Of a stretch of 64,000 nt of DNA, positions 33,031-43,440 are shown piece by piece. How positions within the stretch are numbered: the stretch's first letter is position 1; each line of letters starts with the position of its first letter. This DNA is from Cryptomeria japonica. Its lineage: Eukaryota > Streptophyta > Pinopsida > Cupressales > Cupressaceae. The stretch lies in NCBI RefSeq assembly GCF_030272615.1, contig NC_081414.1:309999164-310063163 (forward strand), read 5' to 3'. Made by a program: the position numbers and the translations under genes. Under the pieces are notes generated by a model, which was given only the letters and a program-made list of their open reading frames with translations, had not been told where the DNA came from and did no database searches.

Positions 33031-35049
33031 ATGCCCAATAGACTAAATAAGGACAAAAATAAAAAGATACAAAGTGACGAATGGGAAGTGGCACAAACCG
33101 CGTTGAATCTCAGACAGCAGATAGAACGAAGGTGTAGGCTAAGGCAGCTTGCCGAGGGACGACCGGCCGAGGGGTTGCCCGAAGGGAACCCAGGAGGTGT
33201 CACGGAGGTTGCGGAGGCAGAGATAGACGGAGAGAACTACACTGTCTACACTGTTGTAGGGCTGCCAGAAGGAGTCACGGAGGGTGCCGAAGGAGAACTC
33301 TACAGTTCGCCAGAATACCACCGTAGGGTAAGAAGCCGCGAAGAGTTGGTGGAACAAACAAGGCGAAGTCTAAACCTGATCGACGCTACCAGAGACTTGC
33401 TAAAGAATTTGTCCATTTCAGATGACAATCGGAGGGAGACAACGAAAGGTGACGGTACGACTGAAGGTGCCGAGGGAGCACAAGGGTACCGTACGAGAGG
33501 CAATTTGTTTGGTTTGGTGTCAGCAACTTTTTTCGGAGGACCCATGAGTGGAGGTTCAGTTGCAGAAGGCGGAGGATCGCCGGGTACAAGCACACAAGGA
33601 ATTAGAGGAGCGAGACCCAACGGTGGGATGGCGAGTAAACAAAAATTGCCAAAGTTCATAGGGGAGGGCAAGGAAGACCCCTTACGGCACTGCCGTACAT
33701 GTGAAACCATTTGGTCGGCCAACGGAGTAACAGACCAGGATGACTGGGTACAGCAGTCCCCAGCCACGTTACAAGGAGTTGCCATAGATTGGTACTTCGA
33801 TGTGTACAAGCAAAAAGTGGCCACGTGGGCCAATCTACAAAAGGAATTCACGGGGGAGTTTCAGTTGCTCCGTGATGACAATGAAATTGTAACGGAGATA
33901 TACAGTACCAAACAAGGTACCAGGGAGACAGTACGAGCATACAATCAGAGGCTGAAAGAACTCTTGGGTAAAATGGAAAGCCAACCTGCAGATGGATTGA
34001 AGAAACGATGGTTCGTTGAAGGGTTGAAATCCTCCCTATGGAGGAAGATGAAAATTGTACCCTCGACGTCATATGACGATGCTTATAATAGGGCGATGGA
34101 CCTGGAGAGCGAATGCAAAACATCAAAGAAGAAGAAAAGTAATGAATCCTCATCCGAGGACGATGACTCTTCGCAGGAAAGCAGCAGCGACGACGAGGCT
34201 GACAAACGGGTGCAAGCGCTCCAGAAAGACATGGAGCGAATGAGAAAGGAATTCAAAATAATGAGAAGCACTGGTCGGAACGAAGGGGACATATGGTGCA
34301 TTGAGTGCAAAGAGGAAGGGCACACAAAGGGTACTTGCCAAAAGAAGGCATTCTGCGAGATTTGCCAAGTGATGGGACACTCCACCAAGGAGTGCCCATA
34401 CAACATGAAAACCCGAAGTACGCAAATGAACCAGGTGTTGTTCACGGAGCAGGCCACAACATCCGCACCAGCGCGTACCGGCCAACATACTAACACAACG
34501 GCATCATCTGGAGGATACCGGGACAACAGACACGGCGGTGGAAGGAATAGCAACAATAACAATAATGGAAGCCGTATCCAGTATGACGCCAAGGGCCGAC
34601 CAATTATCCAATGTAGGGCCTGTAATCAATGGGGGCACTTCGCCCGTGATTGCACGAAGGAAGCCACCCCTCAGTACCTCTGTCGTTGGTGTGGGCCAGG
34701 CGACCATGAGGACGCAAATTGCCCGCAGGCAGGGGTTAATCTCCTCAACATTGAGAAGGCTGAGAAGACTAGTGAGAAAGAAGTACTGGCGATCACCCGT
34801 GCCCAGACGAAAAAAGCCACTTATCCCGACCCCCGTACGGAGAAGGAGAGATTATGGGAGGCAAAGGCCAGTATTGAACGTGAGATGATGACCGAACGAC
34901 GGGACAACGAGGTGACGAGTACATCATCCCGTACGGAAGCGGAAAATAACATCATTGGGCAAATCTTGCAGATGGAGGTGCCGATAAAGGTAAAAGACCT
35001 TCTAGACTCTATGCCACAATTGAGGATTGCCATCCTCACCAATGTGTAA
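33031..35049 (+). CDS. Element A gag polyprotein (672 aa)
   Basis: An open gag frame from ATG 33031 to TAA 35047-35049. The N-terminus is basic (MPNRLNKDKNKK), then a Glu/Gly-rich region. The capsid core starts near residue 199 (MASKQKLPKFIGEGKED) and includes ATLQGVAIDWYFDV and LKKRWFVEGLKSSLWRKM. Four CCHC knuckles follow at about residues 425-570: CIECKEEGHTKGTC, CEICQVMGHSTKEC, CRACNQWGHFARDC and CRWCGPGDHEDANC. Gag forms the particle and binds element RNA. In B and F gag is continuous with protease. Here the frame is closed by the TAA and a one-base gain in a 39/40-bp repeat just downstream. Confidence 0.92.
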   Translation: MPNRLNKDKNKKIQSDEWEVAQTALNLRQQIERRCRLRQLAEGRPAEGLPEGNPGGVTEVAEAEIDGENYTVYTVVGLPEGVTEGAEGELYSSPEYHRRVRSREELVEQTRRSLNLIDATRDLLKNLSISDDNRRETTKGDGTTEGAEGAQGYRTRGNLFGLVSATFFGGPMSGGSVAEGGGSPGTSTQGIRGARPNGGMASKQKLPKFIGEGKEDPLRHCRTCETIWSANGVTDQDDWVQQSPATLQGVAIDWYFDVYKQKVATWANLQKEFTGEFQLLRDDNEIVTEIYSTKQGTRETVRAYNQRLKELLGKMESQPADGLKKRWFVEGLKSSLWRKMKIVPSTSYDDAYNRAMDLESECKTSKKKKSNESSSEDDDSSQESSSDDEADKRVQALQKDMERMRKEFKIMRSTGRNEGDIWCIECKEEGHTKGTCQKKAFCEICQVMGHSTKECPYNMKTRSTQMNQVLFTEQATTSAPARTGQHTNTTASSGGYRDNRHGGGRNSNNNNNGSRIQYDAKGRPIIQCRACNQWGHFARDCTKEATPQYLCRWCGPGDHEDANCPQAGVNLLNIEKAEKTSEKEVLAITRAQTKKATYPDPRTEKERLWEAKASIEREMMTERRDNEVTSTSSRTEAENNIIGQILQMEVPIKVKDLLDSMPQLRIAILTNV

Positions 35050-36295
35050 AGCACCGCATCGTCGAGTGCACCACAGGTAGGGGTTTCCCGCCACCGCATT
35101 GTCGAGTGCACCACAGGTAGGGGTTCCTGCCACCGCTTCGAAGAGTACACCACAGGTGGAGGTTTCCGTCAGCCCTTCGACTAAACCGATGTTACTAGCC
35201 TTGAGCAGTGGTAGACACCCAGCTGTGGTAGAAATGGGTATCCATGGGACCATTCTGAAGGACACCATTGTGGACGGGGGATCTGGGGTGAATGTACTAC
35301 CAGAAGAAACATGGAAGCGACTGGGGAAGCCCACCCTGTGGCCACCCACATTCAACCTGGTGGGAGCGGACCAACACGACATTAAGCCACTCGGCCTGTT
35401 GATGGCCCAGCAAGTGACAATTGGTACGCAACCATTCTTGTTAGATTTCGTGGTTATTCCCTCGAAGAAGAAAGGCTATGACGCCATCCTGGGGAGAGCG
35501 TGGTTGATCAACGCGAGGGTAAACCACAACTGGAAGAAAAATACACTTTCCATGGAGAAGGGAGGGCGGAAATATACCATTGACCTACACACCCAAGATG
35601 TCAGCGAAGAGCTCGCCTCTTCAAACTCGGACTCAGAGGACTCTAATAAAGGGGAAGGGGGTCCCGATGAAAGCAAGGGCAAGAACGCGATGGAGCCGAA
35701 CAGTGAAGGGGTGCTCGAATTGGAGGGATGTTCTAAAGATGAGGTATGCTCACTTAACGAGCTCTTCCATTGGCTAATGGAGGATTATGAAATGTTCCAA
35801 AGCTATAGGCTTGAAGTAGAGGAACCAGAGCAACCAACAGAGGTGTACCTGCCGGAATACAGAGAATATTGGAAGGGAGACGCCCCAAACCCTGGCGACG
35901 TAAATAATCCGAAGAGTGTCGGCAATGATTGGAACCCTGTGTGGAAGGCCGCAACCTTCAAAATCTTTATTATCCTTCTTCTTCTTATGTACGTGAAGGA
36001 GGTCGTGGTCCCTGTAGAATTTGTGGTTCCAGGTCTTCGGATGGCCATGGAAAATAAACTTGCCACCAACGGGTACAAATTGAAACCCTACCACACGAAG
36101 CGCGCAGGGGACTCGAGAGGCCGGACGGACACCCAAGAGCCCAAAGGGGGACCTGAGTGGATGGAAGGGGACCTGAGAGGTGAGGCAGGCGACTCAAGAG
36201 GCACAGGACCACAACAAGAGACCCTTGGGCAAGGAAAATTGAGAAGGATGAAGGGCGATCTCAGAGATAGGGGACCCCAGCAGAAGACTCTCTAG
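35050..36295 (+). pseudogene. Element A protease joined to an integrase scar
   Basis: Open from 35099 to 36295 in a frame different from gag. The retropepsin domain includes GRHPAVVEMGIHGTILKD, the active-site loop IVDGGSGVNVLPEETW (D-G-G in place of D-[ST]-G), PLGLLMAQQVTIGTQPFLL and DAILGRAWLINARVNHNW. After KAATFKIF, where B enters RT, the frame passes to LLLLMYVKEVVVPVEFVVP and ENKLATNGYKLKPYHTKR. These match the late integrase blocks of B (LMYGQEAVV and VNGLKLKLY). So RT, RNase H and most of integrase have been cut out in frame. A degenerate RGxGPQ-type tail follows. Element F has the same joints. Confidence 0.88.
35052..35170 (+). repeat. Triplicated 39/40-bp unit at the gag-protease joint
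   Basis: Three head-to-tail copies of a unit like caccgcatcgtcgagtgcac...caggtaggggtt, the first 40 bases long and the second 39. The extra base shifts gag out of the protease frame. Confidence 0.75.
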
Positions 36296-36354
36296 AAGAA
36301 AAAATAAAAAAATCGTATGGCCGTATGGGTCAGCTGATTGTACAGAAAAAAAGA

Positions 36355-36640
36355 AAGCCACGGTGGAACCACCGTACGGTAGCACCACCGTGCGGTGGCA
36401 ACACCGACGGTGGGGCCACCGGTGGTGGAACCACCGTGCGGTGGCACCACTGTGCGGTGGCAACACCGACGGTGGAACCACCGTGCGGTGGCAACACCGA
36501 CGGTGGAACCACCGTGCGGTGGCAACACTGGCGGTGGGACCACCGTGCGGTGGAACCATCGTACGGTGGCAACACCGGCGGTGGAACCATCGTACAGTAG
36601 CACGTCCACCACCGTGCGGTGGAAACCACTGCTGTCGAGG
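36355..36640 (+). repeat. Minisatellite of hairpin units in element A
   Basis: About 31-bp units (some half-length, 15-16 bp) built around CCACCGTGCGGTGG, itself an inverted repeat, alternating with GCAACACCGACGGTGG. The corresponding part of element F has no such array. Confidence 0.85.
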
Positions 36641-36954
36641 AGCACGAAGACATAAACGCAGCCCTCGCACAAACAAACACAGTCGTATGGTGGAGGGTGT
36701 TGACCGCATGATTGGAGGTGCCAGTGCTGTTGTTGACCGTACAGGGAGGTTGTATGGCCGGGGTGCCATTGGAGACATTACAGTGCAAAAAAAAAAAAAA
36801 AACGATGACGGCCAGATTTAAAATGATTTGCTGAAGTCTGGAGCCTAGACACTGAAAATATTGGAATGTAGAAGAAGGGTTTTGACATCATAAAATATCA
36901 CAGAAATGATGCGCGCCATGGACTTTCGTGGGGTTCTAAAGGTTGTAAATTGGT

Positions 36955-37140
36955 GTTGGCGGCTGGGGCGCTGCCCCTCGACCCCGCCCTGTACTGCGAG
37001 CTGCCCTAGGACCCCGTGAGGGGCATTGCCCCTCAACCCCGCGGGGGCGCTGCCCCTCGACCCCGCTAGGGCGCTGCCCCAGACCCCGCGAGGGGCGCTG
37101 CCCCTCGACCCTGCTGGGGGCGTTGCCCCTAGACCCCCAG
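36955..37140 (+). repeat. GC-rich GGGGCGCTGCCCCTCGACCCC array
   Basis: Five or six degenerate copies of an imperfectly palindromic 25-30-bp motif. One or two copies occur at the matching place in F (52090-52130), and related words at 8165-8225. Confidence 0.8.
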
Positions 37141-37419
37141 TTTATTTTGAGCTATAGAAGACCACGGGAAGTGTTGTGGTTGTCCGTACTGTAAGAAAGA
37201 AGCCTGCAACTAAGCATTGGCGGAGAAGCCATAAGCCGTAGAGGGAGACGGATTTGGAGGTTGCGAACAAACAGAGTTTGAGGGAAGGCATTGCAGGTCC
37301 GCGCAGTTGTATGACACCAGGGAGTTATTCAGTTCAATTTTTAGCCGTTGGGGAGTGTGATGGAGGATTGGAGGTGTCTCCTAGCATTTGTGCCAACGGG
37401 TTGTGGCCACCTCCAGGCA

Positions 37420-37860
37420 TGACTGGTACGCTTTGAAGAACTCGGAGTATGTCTTGGCTGGACGTGAGGTTGCCTTGGTGGATGCACAGAGGACTCGGGA
37501 GGAGCTGACCACCAGGTTGGAGGCACTAGTCGCGTGAGACTTAGTTCAGCGTACCCAGGAGTTGGATGCCGGGAGAGCAGCATGGGTGGCTATCGAGGAC
37601 AAATTGGCTAGGGAGATAGTATCAATTGAGTAGCAGTTGGTGGAAGCTGAGACTGAAAAACGTGTTTTGCAGACAAGTTTGGGTTAGGCACAGGAGGACT
37701 GTGATGGCAAAGGAAGCAATATTGGTGAAATCCGCACTTGAGCATCGGATGGTAGCAGAAAAGGGTTTTCAGGCGAGGACGCAGCAAGTGTATAAGATCC
37801 GGGCCCAACTGGCGTCAGTAGTTCCTGCCATTCATCTATATTTTGTATTAAGTCGTCGGA
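37420..37860 (+). pseudogene. Element A remnant of the accessory ORF coiled coil
   Basis: A broken frame with DAQRTREELTTRLEALVA, RTQELDAGRAAWVAIEDKLA and QLVEAETEKRVLQTSL, interrupted by stops (near 37538, 37631 and 37687). It corresponds to the coiled-coil tail of the accessory ORF in B and lies just before the hairpin and PPT. The same remnant is in F. Confidence 0.65.
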
Positions 37861-37868
37861 GTCGACTT
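37850..37868 (+). other. Hairpin beside the PPT of element A
   Basis: AAGTCGTCGGAGTCGACTT can form a 6-bp stem (AAGTCG/CGACTT). It is followed by cttttcttggggggga and the 3' LTR at 37888. Confidence 0.72.
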
Positions 37869-37887
37869 CTTTTCTTGGGGGGGATGA

Positions 37888-38191
37888 TGTTGCCGGGAAT
37901 AATCATTATGTTATGTTGTTGTATTATGTTTATGTTGTCGTTGGTAATAATGAGTTACGGCGGTCAGTTAGTTAGCCGACGGGTAGGTAGTTGGAGTCGC
38001 ACCCTTTCGGGTATTATATATTGTGTACCTTTTCTTCGAAAGGAGCATGTTAGTCGTGTCAGATGTAATGTTATAAGCACTTATTGTACATGGACTGTGG
38101 AATTAATACAGAGGCTGGTTATTTAGTATATTTCCATTATGTTCTGTGCATTTACGTTCTGCATTTAACCGTTTACCCGAGAGGGCAAACA
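37888..38191 (+). repeat. Element A 3' LTR
   Basis: 304 bp, identical ends to the 5' LTR, then TTCAT. Confidence 0.95.
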
Positions 38192-39487
38192 TTCATCTTC
38201 CAAAATCTAAATGCCAACATTTGTAGACTTCTCTTCATTTCTCATTCCATGAGTAAAAACTGCAAACTCATGAGAATGAGGAGGTAAACAGTTGCTGCCC
38301 AAGAACAATTTAGTGATGATATCATGCCATAGCAAAATATTACCTTCATCAACCCATGTCTCATGATTAACTTCCCAAACTTGAATGCCATGTTTGGATT
38401 TTTCTTCATGAGTAGGAATTGTGTCATTAATGGAATCAGCAATCACACTAGAGGATGCATTGTAATCACCAAAATAACTCTTACCATTACCCATATCAAT
38501 CTCATCCTCAAACAAATTGTTAACAACATCCTTGTGGGTTAGTTTAATTACCTCATGCTCTTCTTTACTTGCTGTCATGAAATCAGATTGTGGGTGGTCA
38601 ACATCTCCAACCTTTGTCATGTGTTTTTCAACCCACACCTGGCTGTCCTCAATGGATTGCTCATGTGCTGATAACGGACTGCTGATTGCATTTAGAAAAT
38701 CAGAAGTATGTTCCCTTTCGTCCCTCCTTATTGCATCATATAATTCATTTCTAACACCCAAATCTTGAGTGTCAACACTAGGGAACTCCATACATCCATC
38801 TCTCACACATGGAATGACGGTTACCTCTTGATAGTGCACAGTATGCTGTCTGCTGCTACAAAAATCAGAATTGTTAGAGCTTGTATCCTCTGCACATTCC
38901 TCATCTTTGACGCTTCCAACTTGCATGCTAACGTTGATAGATCCTTCCTCAACCTTTTTGTCATTTATTAATACGTCTACATCTTGATTAAGCTCAATAG
39001 TTTGGCTACTATGTAAATCAGCATGTGTATAAGTCTCCTTAATCTCATCATCTGTGCATTGGTGGTTAGGCTCCCAAAAACCTTTGCAAGTGAAGCATAG
39101 ACCTTGTCTTCTCATTTCATTCTTGCTCATTATGGGCGTTCTTGTAACCTGATCATTGAGTTTGGAATTAGAACCACCTTCAAAATTTGTTTTAGTAGCT
39201 CTTCCATACCTGCTCTCATTGTGCGTATGACTGAATTGTGTTCCTTAAGATGAAATTTTCTCCTTATACACCCTCCTAATATACTTTACCAACCCAATCT
39301 CTTTAGGCCTGCAGGTGACAAACAAGTTCAGATAATCATGAAGAGAGTACTGTGCTTTAAAAGCATCTGGCATTTTCTGATAGCCCTCAAGGAGTCGAGG
39401 AGCTTCCTGTTCAAATTTTTCCCTCATCTTGATGGCATCCTCTTCAATCTCTTCCCTGGATTTCCCTACAATACTGTAGTAACCCAT
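38192..39487 (-). pseudogene. Element C ORF, upstream part with zinc knuckle
   Basis: ATG at 39485-39487, 91 bases after the PBS, opens MGYYSIVGKSREEIEEDAI. The frame runs to 38207 with one in-frame TAA at 39245-39247. After the stop comes a retroviral-type knuckle, MRRQGLCFTCKGFWEPNHQC (CxxC then HxC), then about 270 residues of acidic, Ser/Asp-rich sequence (for example DEECAEDTSSNNSDFC). There is no capsid core and no protease loop. It continues past element A into 31583-32158. The knuckle resembles those of elements E and G, so the N-terminus probably comes from a chromovirus-like gag, while the rest is of unknown origin. Confidence 0.7.
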
Positions 39488-39577
39488 AACTGAAACTTAT
39501 GTGTGCTGGGCACTCAAATGATGCAATGCGAGCTCTCTAAATATTTCATTCAAATCCCAACAGGATGGCAGGAAACC

Positions 39578-39589
39578 GCTCTGATACCA
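39578..39589 (-). other. Primer-binding site of element C
   Basis: On the minus strand TGGTATCAGAGC, complementary to initiator tRNA-Met, one base from the LTR end at 39591. Confidence 0.9.
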
Positions 39590-39590
39590 C

Positions 39591-41516
39591 TGAAGTATCC
39601 CCTGTACTGAAATGACATGACATTTATCACAAACCTTATCCCCTACAAGGGTTTAGAGGTCTTGTAGAGCCATGTTATCTAGTCATTGCGATGACAAATC
39701 CCCTCATAAAAAATACACCAGCACAAGTCAATCTTGCAGCTCACAATACCTGCCACCAATCAGATCCAGTGAATACCAAACAACAACAAAGAGACAACCA
39801 GCAGTTGCCACATTAGTAGGCAAGGCATTCAAATACACAGCATGAGGAATATTTGCCAAACCTAATAAGGTATATTGACATAAGTATTGTATCTTCCACA
39901 TGAATATCATACTTCCTCCCAAGAGTGAAATCCTTAATGAAATATCCAACTGTACTGAAATGACTGAGAACAAGGAATATTTGCTACAATCTGTCTATCC
40001 AATCTGTGTGTTATGCAACTTTGATTTTTTGTGTGTTAAGCTGTTATGTGTCTTAGAAGTTTCAGATTGTTATGGAGGTCATCTAACACATATTCCTCGT
40101 GAAAGATTAACAATTAATGACTTCTAATGGTTAAGGCAATTGCCAAAGATACATATGCCACTAAATTATGGAGTTCAATGCCAATTTAGTCCCACAAACA
40201 AACACCTACAGCTTTCTGACATTATAACAAGCAGTTGGCAAGCAACCTGAAAACATTCATTCATAAAGATGCAAATTAACTCCTCCTTTACTTATTTCAA
40301 AATGAGGCTTAAATAGGACATAATATTGTCAACGCCATGATTAAACACATTGTCCATTATCATTGACCCTTTTCAGATTCTCTGAAGACTAATGAGAGTG
40401 ATGGGTTTCATACATACAAACTGAAATTACAATCAATGAGCAATGTCAAGAGAACCTGGAGTGAAGCGCCTTGAAGAAGCAAGCAATATTGTGATTTTTG
40501 AGGGCTCCAATCTGCCTAATCAGTTTGTCCTCAGAAAATTGCCCCTGCTGCAATGGTGAAAGACTGATAATAAATGATATGTCTGCTGATGGTCTTCAAT
40601 TGTTGTCACAAACCGATCGCCTTAGCCCCTAGAGTGTAGCGCCATTCACCAAGAGGAGGTTCATAGCCCAAATAATGAGTTTTATGCAAAATTGTGGGTT
40701 CTTACCAGTCTGATACGAATTGTTTCAGACCTGAAATGCGTGCCAAATTCTGGTCAAAACTCCTTCAATCACCTCCACAAAGAATCGCCTTCTGCTCCCA
40801 AAGATATATACCCTTTCAAAGTGAACCTTCAATGCTCAATTGAGGAGTTATGAACAAAATCGATGGTATATAGAGTGAAGTCGATTTTGTTATCAGACCT
40901 GCAAATTGACCAAACTCCACACAATTCGACCTCTAATAATCCACTAATAAAATTGCCTTCTAGCCTCAATTAAAAGTGATGCAAAAAGGGCACTCAATCT
41001 AACAATTTGAAGATGCCATGAACACCCCATCCACCATGAAAACTACAGAAACTCAATGTACTCAATATGGAAGACTGAGTATCTTCCACTCTCAGCTGCA
41101 ACCCCTCGGAAGATCTTCTACTCCCTTAGTTATGCAATCTATGGGAGTTTTCGTTCCCAAAGACCAAACTCCGCAGACACCTCTCGGTTTAACAAAACCT
41201 AATCAAAAACCATATCAATAATCCAAGCTGCCTTGAAGCTTCGTCTACATCTCTCTTTATACTTTTTTCCAAACCATCTCTAGAAGCTTCTAGAAGTGAC
41301 TTTATGATATAATATTTAATTAAGTCACTTTTATTAAATTAATTAAATATAAAGTCATCTTTTAATTTTAATTTATTTGATAACTTTATAAATAATTAAC
41401 TTATTATTATTAATTAAAATAATTAATTAAGCTATCCATGAAAAAAAATAATAATAATTTGGACAACTTAACTAATTAAATTAATTAATAAATTCTTCTC
41501 AAAAGGGGACATTACA
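39591..41516 (-). repeat. Element C 5' LTR (right)
   Basis: 1926 bp. On the minus strand it starts TGTAATGTCCCC at 41516 and ends GGGATACTTCA at the PBS. It is homologous to 17348-19152. Confidence 0.9.
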
Positions 41517-42771
41517 CTTAATATCAGCCACCACAAAGCCCGGAGAAAAAACCACTGAAAATTGAGTTCTAAGGGATAATAATATCCAATCCTATCCATG
41601 AAAAAGTCTCTTGGACCACCCTGCATTAGCCAATAGATTTGCTGCTACAATTTTCTTTAATAGCAGTGAGAGTATCAATAAATAAAATGACTTCTTTAGC
41701 TCCATAGCTTCTTCTAGAAACAACTTATTTTTCTACATCAAGCCAAGAGCCTTTCAAGACCATTCATCGCAATCAGGGAATAACCCTTAAATTTTAACCA
41801 CCAAGATGTTTAAAACGTAGAAAATCTGTTAATGCTAGTCTTGAGAGAATAACCTTCCATTCCACCTCATTATTATTTTAAAGGCTAAGGAAAAGAGAAC
41901 CCCCTAGCATAAATACACCACTCTCATTTTCATAATTTTTAGCATTTCAATTCACACATTTTAGTGCAACTCAAGCTACAATAGATGTGTAGTAAAATTA
42001 CTCTCCGAATTAGAAGTGGGCGATCCTTGTCAATTAAAAACTACTTACTTTGCACAATGTGTACTTTCTATTCACAATGTCTGTAATGTATTAGAGAGCG
42101 ATTTTGAGTATGCAATACAAACAAATTAAATAAAACCCTATCTTTCTTTTTTTAAAATCTACAACACGGAAATTCAACGCATTAGCACTAGACGAGATTT
42201 ATTGCGTTGGCAAAGAGGATTTACTTGAGGGTTTCTAAATCCTTTCATCAATTTCATCTTCTACATATTTTGTGACCATTGTATTTCGTGAGGTTGCATT
42301 CCACGAGACAACTTATCTTTGCAACATTGTATAAACAATTCACTTCTCCTGTTGATGTTTCCATATTTCAATCAAGCAATCCAATGCCTTTGTTAATACT
42401 TTCACATCTTGCACTCATGCCTATCATGGCGTTTTCATCATGCAGCCCTGAACAATTGGGCAAAAGTCATGGGATCGGGTTTTACACCTACAAATTGTGT
42501 TTGCTTGAAGCTTCTAAAGCCTTTGTATCAAACATATTTCATGCATATCCCGTGATCATTGATTCCATGAAATAACATCTCTTTGAGGCACTCCATCAAA
42601 CTATTCACAGCTCTCATCAATGTCTCCACATTTCTTTGAAAAACAATTCAGATACATCACCTTCACTCCATTCAAACATTTCACATAAATCAACAATAGA
42701 GAGGGTTCAAGGAAAGGTTGTTTTAAATGACCAATTAGCTTTTCAGGAACCCAATTTGAAGTAGTTAATAT
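41517..42771. other. No gene recognised between C and hAT element I
   Basis: Short frames only, none with a recognised motif. The last 8 bases (42764-42771, GTTAATAT) are the target duplication of element I. Confidence 0.5.
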
Positions 42772-43440
42772 CGGAGTTACAAGAATCGCAGAGTCTTGCC
42801 AAGACTCGGTGAGTCCCGAGGCGGGTCGCCTTTGCCGAGGCCAGGCAACCCTGGACTCGGACTTGGCTAAGTCTGGCCGGGTCTGGGTAGAGTTCGCCAA
42901 GTCCTGAGCCCTGGACTCTACTGCCCAGGCAACATTAAAAAAGAAAAAAAAAATTAATTTGTTTGTTTAAGTGAAACAAAAGGTAAATATATTTTGACTC
43001 TCACCCTAAAAATTCATTTTTCTTGTTTGTGAACACGAGGAGAGAAAAAGAGGGTTTTGAGCAAAAAAATAGAGGCATTGAAGAGCAAACCACCAGATAG
43101 ATTGAAGAGGAGATTGCAATTGTTGATTGTTTGTGCAAGTTTGTAGCTTGCATTCAAGCATTTAGAGGTGTTAAAGAAGGATTTGGAAGAGGTTTCTAGC
43201 AAATTTATAGAGGTAAGTACCATTTTTTTGTTATTTTTTGATTTTCTTACTTTCATATTTCCATTTTTTTTTCATTTGTTTTGTTTTTGTTTTATTTTAT
43301 ATTGATAGAAAAAATATGAAAGTTGAAACCCTAGTTTTGTTTTTTCTTTCTATTATTTATTTTTCAGTTTTAATTTATTTAGAATAAGAGACATGCTGAT
43401 TTTTTTCATTTATAATATATTGCAGCATAATATCTCAGCC

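Larger units (their letters stand above)
32164..38191 (+). mobile_element. Element A: gag-protease LTR retrotransposon lacking polymerase
   Basis: A 6.0-kb insertion in element C with LTRs 32164-32481 and 37888-38191 and a perfect TTCAT duplication (32159-32163 and 38192-38196). It holds a PBS, pre-gag ORF, a 672-codon gag and a protease frame that runs into a short integrase scar. RT, RNase H and most of integrase are absent, removed by two in-frame deletions relative to B. A repeat-rich spacer and the coiled-coil tail of the accessory ORF complete it. I count about seven LTR differences, all transitions, plus one 14-bp indel, so it is young. Element F shares the same architecture and deletions. 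Confidence 0.94.
17348..41516 (-). mobile_element. Element C: non-autonomous LTR retrotransposon with chimeric ORF, host to B and A
   Basis: Minus-strand element with LTRs at 17348-19152 and 39591-41516 and an initiator-Met PBS next to the right LTR. After removing the nested elements B (19235-31577) and A (32164-38191), only about 2 kb of internal sequence remains. That is filled by one long ORF with a zinc knuckle but no protease, polymerase or integrase. It is therefore a large non-autonomous element of the TR-GAG/LARD kind. The left LTR lacks the outermost roughly 30 bases seen in the right LTR and no TSD could be found, so that end has been lost or rearranged. It must be older than A and B. 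Confidence 0.85.

Noticed and set aside
36292-36821. Several long frames on both strands over the CCACCG repeat in element A
   Set aside because: They are translations of a 31-bp minisatellite, open in many frames because of its composition; not genes.
41560-41900. Possible LINE fragment on the minus strand
   Set aside because: I could not find any endonuclease, RT or RNase H motif that held up on inspection.
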